Below, piece by piece: positions 1 through 11,060 of a stretch of 64,000 bases of DNA. Every line of letters begins with the position of its first letter. The stretch's first letter is position 1. Location of the stretch: NCBI GenBank assembly GCA_012845835.1, contig JABAKD010000006.1:6192318-6256317 (forward strand), read 5' to 3'. The notes below the pieces were generated by a model. It was given only the letters and a program-made list of their open reading frames with translations. It was not told the origin of the DNA and did not search any database. Origin of the DNA: Undaria pinnatifida (Eukaryota; Sar; Phaeophyceae; Laminariales; Alariaceae). The translations under genes and the position numbers were made by a program.

Positions 1-394
1 AGTAATAGTACGCCAACTGTGAGATTGACGGATGGAATTGCCGACACCTAGTTTTTGCCGTGTCTTGTGGTTTGTGACAAGTATCCCCCCGTCATATCTA
101 ACAGGCGTTACCGCCTGCCTTTTGGTGGGCACTTGCTCCCGCGTTCCTTAAAAAAACGTCCGGCAAGCAAGCAACTAGATATGAGATACAGCATCCAATC
201 GACCTGTCAAACAACTCCCTTTGGCGAGTTCGCCTATATAAGTCGATATTATACTGCCTTACCGTATTATTATGACAAACGTATAACATCAGCGGTGGGC
301 GCATCGTCAACTAGCCGAGAGATTATTTTCGGATTGTGTTTCGTATTGCGCAAGATAACACCCCCCTGATAAACCCGTGAAGACTTGGTTGTAG
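1..394. other. No recognised feature
   Basis: I see no coherent gene, RNA or repeat here. The short open frames on both strands have no recognisable domain. Confidence 0.5.
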
Positions 395-596
395 CATAGC
401 TATTAAACAGCGCATAAGCGCCTTCTTGCCATGGTGCGAGCATGCAGCACACGACAGTGCAAGCTGTACGCGTGTCATGCAGGTACTTGAAATTGGCGTC
501 TTGACAGTAAAATAGCCGTGAGCTATTCTAGCAGCCCGGGTTGCTCGCTTCGCGTGAAGGATGCTGCTATCGACGGTTTTATTCGTCAATATTTCC
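395..596 (+). repeat. Dispersed repeat, Family F copy 1
   Basis: About 200 bp that align colinearly with 26190-26395. Shared blocks include CATGGTGCGAG, ATGCAGCACACG, TGCAGGTACTTG, GACAGTAAAAT and GTGAAGGATGCTGC followed by TTTTATTCGTCAAT. No terminal repeats or coding capacity are evident, so the element type is unknown. Two copies 26 kb apart in the same orientation indicate a dispersed family. Confidence 0.75.
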
Positions 597-748
597 CCTA
601 GAACGACCCAAAGAGGATAGTAAGATGAATTTCACAGCCGACCTTCTCTAAACCAGGGGGAGGGGTTACACCGAAGATCGATAATGGTGTCGTAGGGAAG
701 ACCTCGTTGAGACCTTTCCCTAGCCGCGCCGCTCGGCGTTTGCACTCT

Positions 749-905
749 GAGTCATCCCACACTGGGGGCGCAGCATAAGCTTCTGAGCTCCGAACGTGTG
801 GAACTCAATATCTCACGGGATACATGGCTTCGAAAGCATTTGTTCGCGCAACCCGATCCCCGTAGTTGTATGCGCTATTCCTACCATAATAATCAAGACC
901 CGTCA
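749..905 (+). mobile_element. MITE-B, 5' part (truncated)
   Basis: It starts with the MITE-B terminal sequence GAGTCATCCCAC and then has the family internal blocks: the GCTTCTGAGCTC region, a 'TCTCACGGGATACATGGCTTCG' type segment and GTTCGCGCAACCCGA. The matching 3' end is not seen nearby. A short block at 1230-1285 resembles the family's internal GAGTTCAACCGG segment, so the copy may be interrupted or rearranged. Confidence 0.6.
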
Positions 906-909
906 TGCA

Positions 910-2025
910 CACCAAAGCCTACCAGGGTATATACTCCACTGTTTTTGCTAGCCCTATTTGAAGGGTGGGCTTATGCCCTCTCGTCATGCGGCGGGATTGT
1001 CTTTCGGTGGCTGACCTTCCGGGGACGGGTCAACGCCGTCTGTGACGGGTGACACCGCTCGCGATCCGGGATGGTGTATTGCCTGACCGGTGACGTGTCC
1101 TCTCGCGCATGCGTGTACGACATCTACGATAGGTGTCTACGACCCTGTCTTCCACATTTGGACCTGATTATTAGTTTTCCCCGTAAAAAAACAAGGGTAC
1201 AGGTAAAGTTATCGTACGAACCGATGGTTCCACATTCGGGGAGTTCAACCGGTCCCAAGAAGAGATTCCACTACCGTGTTGACCGCGGTGGTCGTATCAT
1301 TGGGCATTTTACTGTGCATAGAATGGTTGGATACAATTTGTCAGGGAGTTCCATCGTTGCTGTTGGCGTTTCATGTGAGCTCTTGAGATATAGATGGGAA
1401 GGTCCATGGCTGATGGCATGGCACTTCCCCGCGTGATAACGAACGAACTATTGCATTGTGGACAAACGCATTCCGAGCCTACGAGGGGAAGTCCTCGGAG
1501 CTGATACCACCGGGCCCGCGGTCGCCCGAGTCGGTACACGTCGGATGACTCTCATGTCCCCGTTGTCGACAAAATCGCCTCCTTAGAAAAATCGTCCAAG
1601 GGGTATTAGGGTGTGCTTGTTGCCTTGCGTGCCATGCGGTATCCCTTTACAGAAGCAAAGGCGCTTCGTAGGAGATCGTTGTTTTTTTGAAGCGTCAAAT
1701 TCCTTTTTGGGCCTTAACATACCAGTTTCAGTGTGGGGGCGGTCAGCCAAGGGGACGAACCGCTGTCTAAGGTGCGCTAGGAGAACGTGCTTGTGTTTTT
1801 GGGCGCGTGACGGTGTCTTTCTTTTTGGCCTCAATTGATGCGAGTTTCGAATTTTCACCACGCCAAACAATAGGAACCCCTCTTGAGATCGCTGGAGCCG
1901 GATTCTAAGGCTGCCCCTGCCAACCGTTAACGCGATCAAGATGACCACAGTTACCGAGGTGCACCGTCCCCACATTATAGAGATGCGAGGGTCTAATACG
2001 GACTGCGACCGTGCAACATACGATG
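910..2025. other. No recognised feature
   Basis: Apart from the possible MITE-B remnant near 1230-1285, nothing is recognised. Overlapping open frames on both strands at 1583-1975 have no domain and look like chance frames. Confidence 0.5.
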
Positions 2026-2027
2026 AT

Positions 2028-2240
2028 TACCCCCCGCCCCCCCCCCCCCCCACCTCCCCCCGTCTTGCCTCCCAGCCCCCCCCCCCCCCCTCCCCACTCC
2101 CTACCCCATCTTACTCCCTCCCCCCCCCCCCCTCTCTTCCTTAGCCCATCCTGCTGCCCTCTCCCCTTCCGTACTCCGTCTCTCCCCCCCTTCCCCCCAT
2201 TTCTGCCCTCCGCCCCTACTTCCTCCCCGCGCCGTTCCCC
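2028..2240 (+). repeat. C-rich polypyrimidine tract
   Basis: Long runs of C broken by T-rich spacers cover about 210 bp (purine-only on the other strand). This explains the proline-rich and glycine-rich frames that cross it. Confidence 0.9.
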
Positions 2241-2244
2241 CTGC

Positions 2245-2575
2245 CTCGTCTGCTTCGCATGCTTGCGATTGCGCTTGCTCGTGGTTTCGAATGCTGTCGC
2301 CGTTCTTTTGGCCAGAGTGTTGCCGGTTGCGCTTGATTGTGATGGTGGTTGGTGATCAATTGTTTTTTGCGTACTTGTGACAGTGCTTGCTGGTGGCTTT
2401 CTTGCTTGCTCATGGCTTTCGTGCGTGCCCATGGTTTGCTTGGTTGCTCTTTGCTTGCTTGCTCATGGCGTGCTTGTTCAGAGCTTGCTAGATCTTTGCT
2501 TTCCTGCGTGTGATTGCGCTTGCTTATTTCTTGCGCTTTCCTCTTTGTGCGCTTGCTTGCTTGCTTTGCTGATTG
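2245..2575 (+). repeat. Degenerate GCTTGCTTGC simple repeat
   Basis: The blocks GCTTGCTTGC, TGCTTGCT and GCTCATGGC recur with drift. It reads as an old simple-sequence array next to the C-rich tract. Confidence 0.7.
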
Positions 2576-2579
2576 GACC

Positions 2580-3090
2580 GTGGTGTGTCGATGGGGCCGT
2601 AATATCCTTGCGAGTGCAGCCAAAGACCGGTCAGCAGAGCATAGGCGATTTCGGGTCTCACGTCGACAAGCATCCGGGCACTTGCGAGGGCTACTCCGCA
2701 AACTTCGGGTGCGTAAGAAACCTATGATTACGGAATGCTGGTATGCACCGGTATTTACAAGGCTGTGTTCGCATATATGGCTATGAGCTCCTTAACTTGG
2801 TAGAGTGAACGTATAGTGTCACCTGACACTGCCGTAGGTACCAGGCATACTTCAGCGCGTTATGGAGAGCTTCGCATGCGTGAGTTTTAGTATATTTGTC
2901 GACACCAGTATAGAGGTTGCCCTGTTGAAGGCTGGCACAGGGGAGCCCCGAGAGACTGGTGTTAGCTCGGAACTTAAGCCTCTCGTGGCTCATTTACGCT
3001 GACCGAAAAACACGAGGAGGGCTATATTATCGACCGGCTAAGAGCATGCAGCCGTACTTGTAACATGGTGTCCAAACCAGGGCTACGGCT
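2580..3090. other. No recognised feature
   Basis: No supported gene or repeat lies between the simple repeats and the MITE-B copy. Confidence 0.5.
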
Positions 3091-3093
3091 GCG

Positions 3094-3334
3094 GAGTCAT
3101 CCCACCCTAGGCGTGCCGCAGAAGTTTCTGAGCTCCTAACTTAACTTGAGAAGTTCGATGTCCCACCCGAAGCATGACTTCGAAGGCGTTCGTTCGCGCA
3201 GCCCGACCAACATTTCTATGCGCTAGTCCTTGAACAAATTTGCTCGTAAATTTGTTATATGCTCCACACTTTAGGAGCTGAACCGGCCACAAAAAACGTT
3301 TACCCAAAAAGTGCAAACCCTGCCGTGGGATGAC
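3094..3334 (+). mobile_element. MITE-B, full-length copy
   Basis: A 241-bp non-coding element. It begins GAGTCATCCCAC and ends GTGGGATGAC, forming terminal inverted repeats. Internal landmarks shared with the copies at 40025 and 52736 are TTCTGAGCTC, the CGAAGGCGTTCGTTCGCGCA region and CTGAACCGG. No transposase frame is present, so it is non-autonomous. Confidence 0.8.
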
Positions 3335-3599
3335 GCTATGGTAGGGAGATCACTTTTAGATGGGTGCGCGCGAATGGCCGGCCACCTATTAATGCTTATC
3401 TTAGTAGTGTTAACCTTTTGGGTTTGTCAGTTTTGCGGCATGCACTGCCACCGCCGCCGGGGATTGATTCGTTACGCTGCGCACCGACCATTTGTACAAC
3501 GTGCATTTGTGTTCGATTATGAGCGAGGTATGGAACTCCTCGCCCGCGGGGCCCACACTCTATACCAGGTATATTTGTTATACTACGAAGTATGTAGAC

Positions 3600-3920
3600 T
3601 AAGTTTTTTTTTCGCTTATCCCGTATTATCTTCCGCGTTTTTTTCCTTTCTCTTTCTCCGTTGCTTGACGTAACTCAGATCCAGGGCCACTAAGCAGGCT
3701 CTTCTTCCCCCTCCCCGCCACGGTATGTGCCTTCTTTTTTATCGCGAGAAACTGTTAGCCCTACTTTTCCCTCGTCGACCCGCATCGAATTGCGCTTCAA
3801 ACTTGTCTGTGCTGGTCGGTGTTATTTGTCCGGTTACAAGGGCGATGGGCAATGTTTTTTCTATAATTTCACAAGCGTTTTGTCCCCGTTTTCACCTTAA
3901 GACACCCCCGGGCTATCAAT
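3600..3920 (+). repeat. Dispersed repeat, Family E copy 1
   Basis: It aligns with 4600-5010. Shared blocks are TTCCTTTCTCT, GTAACTCAGATCC, AAGCAGGC, CCACGGTA and CGTCGAATTG, in the same order. A third copy lies inverted at 54735-54960. No ORF or terminal structure is identified. Confidence 0.7.
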
Positions 3921-4176
3921 CCAAACCAACCGCATCCCGAAGGAGACGCTTGTATAATAAATATGCGGTCATACCGTAGCCTTGGCTAGATGTTGTCGTA
4001 TAGCTCCTAAATATGCGCAACTGACACCCCCCCCCTACCCATGCCTACCCACCAGAAAGGCCTGTCTCGTGTGGCTGATCCTGTAATCGTTACGTCTAGT
4101 TACATGGTCATACCACCTTTTCGACACTTTCCCCTGTGAATATCCAAAGGGATTAAACTCGAATGCTTTCCATTGG

Positions 4177-4359
4177 TACAGTAGGGGCCCCTCGGCAAGG
4201 AGGTGGTGTGCGAGAGCAATGTGGCCGCCTTATAGAGGGAAGCCGCCTTATTCATGCCAGGTTATGAGTTCAATTCTCCTGTGGCGCCAAGCGATTTCGA
4301 CCGCCTTGTATCGAGATACCGCATTACTCAGACCGCCTTATTGCGGCACCCCTGCTGCA
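4177..4359 (+). mobile_element. Small TIR element (TACAGTAGGGG family), copy 1
   Basis: It starts TACAGTAGGGGCCCC and ends GGCACCCCTGCTGCA, an imperfect terminal inverted repeat. GCCGCCTTAT recurs inside. The related copy at 9822-9998 has cleaner ends. CAGT-type ends flanked by TA resemble Tc1/mariner/pogo-type MITEs, but no transposase is present, so that class is an inference. Confidence 0.65.
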
Positions 4360-4599
4360 TGGTGTTGGCAACGAGGGTGAGAGGTTGGGTAGCGCGAGAG
4401 AGTGATCGCAGGCCTCAAAAAGGATCCACGGCCCTAGCAGACCGGGTGGTCAGAGCAGCGGTCGATCGGGGAAGATGCAACAAGGGTTCTAGCATGAGGG
4501 GCGCTGTCCCTCGTTTTTTTGCCCGCAATCTGCAGGTTTTTGTGCCGGGTATGACCCGTCTCTTTCGTAAACGTGTGTGATGGGAGGTTCATGTGATAT

Positions 4600-5010
4600 A
4601 GGTGCGAACCCTGGTTCCCCAACCTTTTCTTTTTTGTGCTCATCCTTTCTATTATCTTCGTACTTTTCCTTTCTCTCTCTCACTCCCTAGTCGTAACTCA
4701 GATCCGGGATTCATAAGCAGGCCTCTCCTCCCTCTCCACCACGGTACGTACCCCTTATTTTCATTGCGAGAATATCCCAGCTGTTCCTTACGTCGTCTAC
4801 TCGCGTCGAATTGTGGTACAGTAGTGTTCTGTTGGCGCTTTGATCGCAGCATGTTTCGTCAGTCCAGGAAGATTAGAGTTTGTTGTTTTTGTCTCGCTAA
4901 AGCAGCGAGTTAGATTTTGCGTTTGTGTTTGTCTCGCCTCGCCTATCATGTTTAGTAGTTTGCTCACTTTTCGGCCTATAGACCTGGCCCCCGTTTGAAA
5001 TCCCGAAATG
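4600..5010 (+). repeat. Dispersed repeat, Family E copy 2
   Basis: About 1 kb downstream of and parallel to copy 1 (3600-3920). The T/C-rich 5' portion and the GTAACTCAGATCC block match best, and the 3' half drifts. Confidence 0.7.
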
Positions 5011-5204
5011 CAACACTTCACATCATGAACACAGGTTGATCCTTGGCGCGGTGCTGTCCTTTCATGCCGTGATGGAAGGGCTAGGCCTTGGTGCGTCTTC
5101 GGCCAGCGCTGCGCCTGGAATTTTCGCGGCGATCGTCGTCCATAAGGGGCTGGCAGCCTTTAGCCTCGGCTGCATATTGTTTTCCGGTAATACTTCACGG
5201 TGAG

Positions 5205-5245
5205 GAGGGGGCGGGGGATGGAGGGGGGGCGGGGGCGGGGGTGGT
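5205..5245 (+). repeat. G-rich tract
   Basis: Runs of 4-7 G separated by short spacers. The sequence could form a G-quadruplex, but nothing here shows a function. Confidence 0.6.
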
Positions 5246-5454
5246 CGTGCTGTTGTTTTGTTTTATCAATAGATTTTTAATGCTTTTCTTTTTGTGTGTT
5301 TGCTCGTTTTTTGTGTGTTGTTTATGTGTTTTTTATGGGAGTTTTGTTGGTTTAATCTGCTACTAGTGGTACTCCCGAAATATGCCAGTTGCCGGCCGGT
5401 ATGGCGGACAAAAACAAATTGATTGGTGCTGTATCCTCTGTACTTAGTACTAAA

Positions 5455-5600
5455 ATAACAAAATAATAACAGGGCAGTACGACAATGCCGCCGCACGTAC
5501 GGTAGTAAAGGTATCATCCTCTGTATGTAAGTTTTGCAAAACAAAAATGATAACCCACTGGGCAGCAGTAGTACGTACGGTAGTAAAGGACAGAGGAGTG
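5455..5600 (+). repeat. Short direct duplication
   Basis: The block GTACGGTAGTAAAGG occurs twice about 79 bp apart, with AAAATAATAAC / AAAATGATAAC preceding each. It looks like a two-unit tandem duplication next to the larger array. Confidence 0.6.
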
Positions 5601-5699
5601 CAGCAGTGGGGACGGTGGTACTCCCAAGCACCAGTGGGAGGCCGGTATTAAATTGTAGAAACAAAAAAAAGGGTTAAAAAAAAAAAATCTCCCACAGGA

Positions 5700-6405
5700 C
5701 GCAAAAAGACTCCAACGTACAGAACGGCCCACCCACCCACCACGGACGACGCAGTGCACCCTCCACCCACCCACCGACCAAACCTTTGCTACATACAGCA
5801 GAACAGCAGTGCAGCAGTCCGTACATCAGAACACCCGTGCAGCAGTACGTACAGCAGTATACACCTGGTACGCGGGGCGCAGTTAGTTGGTTGGTTCTTA
5901 TGAAACAGGAAACAGCAAAAAAAAGACTCCCACGTACAGAACGGTTCACCCACTCACCACGGACGACGCAGTGCACCCTCCACCCACCCACCGACCAAAC
6001 CTTTACTACATACAGCAGAACAGCAGTGCAGCAGTACGTACAGCACAGCAGAACAGCAGCGCAGCAGTACGTACATTAGAACAGCTGTGCAGCAGTACAT
6101 ACAGCAGTATGCACCTGGTACGCGGGGCGCAGTTAGTTGGTTGGTTCTTATGAAACAGGAAACAGCAAAAGAAAGACTCCCACGTACAGAACGGCCCACC
6201 CACCCACGACGGACGACGCAGTGCACGCTTCACCCATCCACCGACCAAACCTTTACTACATACAGCAGAACAGCAGTGCAGCAGTACGTACATCAGAACA
6301 GCAGTGCAGCAGTACGTACAGCACAGCAGAACACCACCCACCATGCACCCACGAACCTACCCCCAGCAGTACAGCAATGCAGCAGTACCTAGAGCAATAC
6401 ACCTG
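5700..6405 (+). repeat. Tandem array, about 220-250 bp unit with internal CAG-rich blocks
   Basis: Roughly three units begin with CGTACAGAACGG at about 5715, 5934 and 6184. Each unit contains CCACCCACCGACCAAACC, several AGCAGTACGTACAGCA blocks and, at the first two unit ends, GGTTGGTTCTTATGAAACAG. Units differ by about 30 bp because a CAG block is gained or lost. All frames are repetitive and none looks coding. A related sequence in the opposite orientation lies at 35580-35930. Confidence 0.85.
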
Positions 6406-6525
6406 ACAGGCGAGCAGCAGCCGATTTGTTGGTTACAATGCTCTCGGGCTGGTTAGGCCAAGCCAAAAGCGCTCGCGTTGCCAATTCTGCGCACGGCGAG
6501 CAGCGACGGCTGGACGCTGCTGTGT

Positions 6526-7690
6526 TTGGTCCTGGTGTCGTGTGATTGCTGTGACGCAGGCGCGCTTGTGGTATCGTGTCCATGGCTGTGTCCATGGCCC
6601 AAGTGGCCAAAAAGCAATTCAAAAATTCAATAATATTATATAGTTGGGAGCAAGTCGGGAGTTCGAAGAAAAAAAATTAGCAGGCAGCAACGAAGAAAAA
6701 GCGGGGGGGGGGCAAGCGAGCCGTCCCCGGGAGGGCGATTTCCACGCTCCCCCCTCGCCGAGGTGGGGCACCGACGGCCGTTCTTTCGCCGGCATGTCGT
6801 AGTGCTGCTGTGCGGATGGGACGTGGCGGCACCGCGAGGCCGCCTGAGGCCGAGTGGAGCTCGGGAGTCGCCGCTTTTTTGGGGGGGGTGTTTTAACCAA
6901 GATATTTTTCAAAGATCCAAAACGTCACGACCATCCTTAGCGTATTATTTTGGTCCTGGTGTCGTGTGATTGCTGTTGACGCAGGCGCGCTTGTGGTATC
7001 GTGTCCATGGCTGTGTCCATGGCCCAAGTGGCCAAAAAGCAATTCAAAAATTCAATAATATTATATAGTTGGGAGCAAGTCGGGAGTTCGAAGAAAAAAA
7101 ATTAGCAGGCAGCAACGAAGAAAAAGCGGGGGGGGGGCAAGCGAGCCGTCCCCGGGAGGGCGATTTCCACGCTCCCCCCTCGCCGAGGTGGGGCACCGAC
7201 GGCCATTCTTTCGCCGGCATGTCGTAGTGCTGCTGTGCGGATGGGACGTGGCGGCACCGCGAGGCCGCCTGAGGCCGAGTGGAGCTCGGGAGTCGCCGCT
7301 TTTTGGGGGGGGGTGTTTTAACCAAGATATTTTTCAAAGATCCAAAACGTCACGACCATCTTTAGCGTATTAATTAATAAGGACAAGTCGGGAGTTCGAA
7401 GAAAAAAAATTAGCAGGCAGCAACGAAGAAAAAGCGGGGGGGGGGCAAGCGAGCCGTCCCCGGGAGGGCGATTTCCACGCTCCCCCCTCGCCGAGGTGGG
7501 GCACCGACGGCCGTTCTTTCGCCGGCATGTCGTAGTGCTGCTGTGCGGATGGGACGTGGCGGCACCGCGAGGCCGCCTGAGGCCGAGTGGAGCTCGGGAG
7601 TCGCCGCTTTTTTGGGGGGGGTGTTTTAACCAAGATATTTTTCAAAGATCCAAAACGTCACGACCATCCTTAGCGTATTAATTAATAAGG
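6526..7690 (+). repeat. Satellite-like array, about 424-bp unit, 2.7 copies
   Basis: Unit 1 starts at 6526 and unit 2 at 6950, both with TTGGTCCTGGTGTCGTG. A third, 5'-truncated unit starts at about 7385 with CAAGTCGGGAGTTCG. Units are nearly identical, differing by single bases and homopolymer length. A 91-97-residue minus-strand frame is kept in each copy, but with such high identity that is expected and does not show coding. Both truncation junctions carry ATTAATTAATAAGGA. Confidence 0.92.
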
Positions 7691-8000
7691 ATTAATAGGC
7701 ATTTTTTTCAAGGGTTTTGACCTTCTGTTTACTAATTAAAGTGTTTTGATGTCTTATTTCTGTTATTGCGATTCCTCGTTGGAGGTGCAAACAAGTAGGG
7801 GTAGTTTTTTGTCACGAAACGCTTCTCTTAGTGCAGGAACCACGCAGCAGCCAAAACGATATACCCCACCCCGCCCTCTCACTCCCCCTCCCATCTTATT
7901 TTCGACACATACGTCCACGATACTGCAGCTGACAATCCTCTCTCTGCCCATGCGCTGTACCATCATGATCACCGTCATCACATTTATCGTCATCTTCACC
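7691..8000. other. No recognised feature
   Basis: AT-rich spacer followed by a C-rich stretch, with no supported gene. Confidence 0.5.
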
Positions 8001-8024
8001 ACCATCGTCGTCGTCATTCTTTTT

Positions 8025-8210
8025 ATCGCACCACCATCACCACCACCGCCACCACCGCCACCACCACCACCACCACCACAACCACCACCACCACCACCAC
8101 CGCCACCACCACCACCACCATTACCACTATTACCACCATTACCACCACCACCACCGCCCCTCCGACCCCTACCCCCGTCCCCACCCTCGTCACCGCTACC
8201 ACCATCAGGG
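8025..8210 (+). repeat. (CCA)n/(CAC)n microsatellite
   Basis: Near-continuous CAC/CCA triplets with minor interruptions. They account for the poly-Pro and poly-Val frames read on the two strands. Confidence 0.95.
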
Positions 8211-8749
8211 CGCAGTACTTTATTTTTATGGGTGCGTTTTCTTTGCTTACTCCTATCGGGGCAGCTGCGGGCATGCTGGTAAGGGCGAGCTCGGAGTCGT
8301 CAGTCGGAGCGGGCGTGTGTACAGCTCTTGGGGCAGGAACGTTCCTGCATGTCGCCGCGATGGAGGTAAGCACAGGTGTTCTTTGTAGTTGATTGTTTCT
8401 AGTTGATGCTTCTTGCTGGTGCTTTTCACTTGTTTTTTCGTTCCAGGCGTCTGCAGTAGCCCATCGCGGGGTAGATCACTCAACTCTTTGTGAGACTCAA
8501 TATCTGTAAGAGCTGCGTGAGCTGGCGCCTGTTTCGATGGCTGCCGTGCTCCATCCCGTCATTGTGGGGGTGCGAGGGGCTATGGCCCTAAATGCTAAGT
8601 ACTATGGCCATGCATGGTACTATGACACCCCTCCCCCCTTCTACCACTCTATCTAGACGCCTCGGGGTCTAAATGACCCCCCCCACCTCGCGACGATTCG
8701 CTCTTGGTGCACGCGATGTTTGCCTGGTCGGTTAAAACCCGGTGTGCTT

Positions 8750-8965
8750 CGTCCTGACGTTGCAAGGATGGGGGGGGTCTATGGTCGTGCGACTACGGCC
8801 ATTCATGAAACGAGTACACCCTCCCCCCCTATTATGCAAGGATCTATGGTCATACGACTACGACTATGCACGAACTGAGTACACCCCCCCACCTCCCATA
8901 TGCAATCGTGTATGGTCGTACGACTGCAGCCAAGCATGAAATGAGTATTACCCCCCGTCCCTTCC
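8750..8965 (+). repeat. Minisatellite, about 65-bp unit
   Basis: TATGGTCGTGCGACTACGGC, TATGGTCATACGACTACGAC and TATGGTCGTACGACTGCAGC occur at about 65-bp spacing. Each is followed by a CATGAAA-type block, GAGTA and a C-run. A decayed further unit may lie at 8575-8640. Confidence 0.8.
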
Positions 8966-9069
8966 CCCCGTCCCAACCTTTGTCATCGTCTGCCTAAACG
9001 CCTCGCAGGTTTTCCCACGGGATCTCCTGCACAACACTCGAATGAAGAAAACAAAAATGGCGTTTCTCT

Positions 9070-9560
9070 TTGCGGGATACCTGATCTTTGCCGCGCTCTC
9101 CCGATACGTCTAGCATGTACTCCGAAATCCCAAAGAAGGAAAAATCCTGGAAAGACAGAGGCGTTTTGACCTTTGCCGGCTTCTCCCGATACTTCTACTA
9201 CCAAGTTCAACCTTTTTTTCTCCTGCGGGACCTCCTCCACGAAACTCGATCGAGGAACGCCAAGCTGGTGTTTCTCTGTGGGAGATACTTGACCTTTCCC
9301 GGGCTCTCCCGATACGTCTGGCGTGTACTCGGAAACTTCCTAGAAATTTCAGGTCTGTTTTGGAATTCGCCGGACTCTTCTTATATGTCTTCGCAGCATC
9401 TACTTGGAAATTTCCTGGAAAAATCGGGGGTGTTTTAGCTTTTACAGGACCTTCCCGACACGTCTAGGATGTGCTTGAAAATTTCCTGGGATTTTCGAGG
9501 ATGTTTTAGCCTTTGCTAGATTCTCTCAATAAGTTTAGCGCGCGCTCGGAAAGCTCTTGG
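9070..9560 (+). repeat. Degenerate minisatellite, about 73-bp unit
   Basis: The GATACGTCTAGCATGTACTC type block recurs at about 9103, 9190, 9311, 9384, 9457 and 9529. Each is followed by GGAAATTTCCTGGAAAAATC-like and GTTTTAGCCTTTGC-like blocks. The last four starts are 72-73 bp apart. Long frames here arise because the period is close to a multiple of three. Confidence 0.8.
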
Positions 9561-9821
9561 AAGGTCCAGCACCTTTTTGCATTGCTTTCATTGCGTTGCA
9601 CTTCACTGCAGTTTATTGGTTTGTATGGTTTTGTGGTGTGCTATAACATCACGGATGGTTGCTTGAGAACGTCATTGGTAAGGTGGTCTGGGAGTATTCC
9701 ATTGCGTGGTAAAGTTTTGTTTTCTCTGACATATCGCCACCCCCGAGAGCGTACGAAGGCGAGCGTTAAAGTGGTCGATGGAATACATGCTGTACCGCAC
9801 ACTGTCGGGTGACACTCTAAA

Positions 9822-9998
9822 TACAGTAGGGGTCCCCCAATAGGACGGTATCCTGATATAAGGCGGTATCCCGATAGAAGGCGGTCCTAATCGCTTGGCA
9901 CGTCTGAGGAATTGCACTCATGCACCTGGATTGAATACCGCGGCTTTTCCCTATAAGGCGGTCACGTTGCTCTGGCTCACAGAGGGACCCGTACTGTA
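9822..9998 (+). mobile_element. Small TIR element (TACAGTAGGGG family), copy 2
   Basis: A 177-bp element that begins TACAGTAGGGGTCCC and ends GGGACCCGTACTGTA. The ends are inverted repeats and could be bounded by a TA target duplication. Internal AAGGCGGTATCC and TATAAGGCGGTC blocks are shared with copy 1 at 4177-4359. It has no coding capacity. Confidence 0.75.
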
Positions 9999-10199
9999 TT
10001 GGCAAAGCTTCGCGTGCTTACTTCTCCAGTCCGAACTGTAACACGAGCGGCATGGAGAATATGGGTGGCGTTGTGCCACAACGGCATGGCGTTGGGACAG
10101 TTAGGTATGCCTATAAATTACGAGCGAGCGAAACATGATTCGTTTCCTGGAGGCATCTATGGCATACCAGCATTTTGGTCTATTTGTGGAAATTTTACA

Positions 10200-10440
10200 C
10201 CAAGTCTACAGTACTATTAGTACGAGATGAAAATCATGAAATCTGGGGGGGCGTTTCCGTCGTGTTGTATGACAATTGTATTGTATGGGGGTTTCACGAT
10301 TATGTCTATGTGTTGCACGTGATACATTGCGAGCGGAATCGGGAGACTGAGGGACATGGCATAGTATGGCGTGATATCGTATGGCATGGTGCATGTGGTA
10401 TGATATGGTGTTGTAAGGGTTTTTATTGTTTCCATTGTGT
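10200..10440 (+). repeat. Cryptic TATGG-rich repeat
   Basis: Scattered GTATGG, CATGGCATAG, GATATCGTATGG and GTATGATATGG motifs. Low complexity with no supported gene. Confidence 0.5.
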
Positions 10441-10449
10441 CGCGTTTAT

Positions 10450-10535
10450 TTTATTTATTTTTATTCTTTTTTATCGTGCGGCGGATGGGGGAAACAAAGC
10501 TTAAGCTCACCACACTGCCATGTATTTTAATAGGT
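10450..10535 (+). repeat. Dispersed repeat, Family H copy 1
   Basis: The GCGGATGGGGGAAACAAAGC block and AGCTTAAGCTCACCA followed by ATGTATTTTAATA match 33760-33845. Both copies are preceded by a T-rich tract, which could be the remnant of a retroposed tail. Confidence 0.65.
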
Positions 10536-10584
10536 TCCACCGTACCAAGTATTGCAATATCTTGTAGTGCAGGGGTTGGTGAGT

Positions 10585-10670
10585 TGGTAGTTGGACGGAT
10601 GGGTGGGTGGTTGGGTGGTTGGGTGGTTGGGTGGGTGGGTGGGTAGATGGGTGGGTAGATAGGTGGGTGG
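10585..10670 (+). repeat. (GGTT/GGGT)n microsatellite
   Basis: GGTTGGGTGG and GGTGGGTGGGTAGATGGGT repeats over about 85 bp. Confidence 0.9.
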
Positions 10671-10809
10671 GTCAGAAGCTGAATACCGACGTAATTCCAA
10701 TCTACGGGTTTCCTGCTTCTGGTCTGCTTTGTGTTTGCCTTCTGAAGTTTGTGGTCTCCTTTCTGTGGCCTTTTGATAATGTCAAGCCTATATCTGACAT
10801 TTGTCTCTA

Positions 10810-11060
10810 TCTGCCCTCCCCCCATTCTTAGGCTCCCGCCATTTCTGGCCAGCTCACCGTAGGCTTCCGCTATTTTTGGCCTTCCTATCTCTCAGGCGTC
10901 TGCGTTTTCCGTCTCCATCTCCCTTTTTTTTGGTTATATTCCCTTCCGGCCTTTCTGTCCTTTCATTAGCTGGCCTTGTTCTCTTTCTGGGCTTCTTATG
11001 TGTTGGTCTTCCTTCGTCTGACCTTCTGCTTTATCTGGCCCTTTACTTAGATTTATCCAT
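10810..11060 (+). repeat. Pyrimidine-rich degenerate TCTGGCC repeat
   Basis: TTTCTGGCC, TTTTTGGCC, TTCCGGCC, TTAGCTGGCC and TTATCTGGCC recur in a T/C-rich background. It reads as an eroded minisatellite. Confidence 0.5.

Noticed and set aside
1941-2432. Pro-rich and Gly-rich frames over the C-rich tract
   Set aside because: They are read-through of homopolymer-like sequence in all frames.
6619-7645. Conserved minus-strand frame of about 95 codons in three satellite units
   Set aside because: The units are nearly identical at the DNA level, so conservation of one frame carries no information about coding.
7746-8373. Poly-Pro (plus) and poly-Val (minus) frames
   Set aside because: Both come from the CCA/CAC microsatellite.
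9088-9438. 116-codon frame with repeated segments
   Set aside because: It follows the 73-bp minisatellite and has no domain; the frame is not kept over all units.
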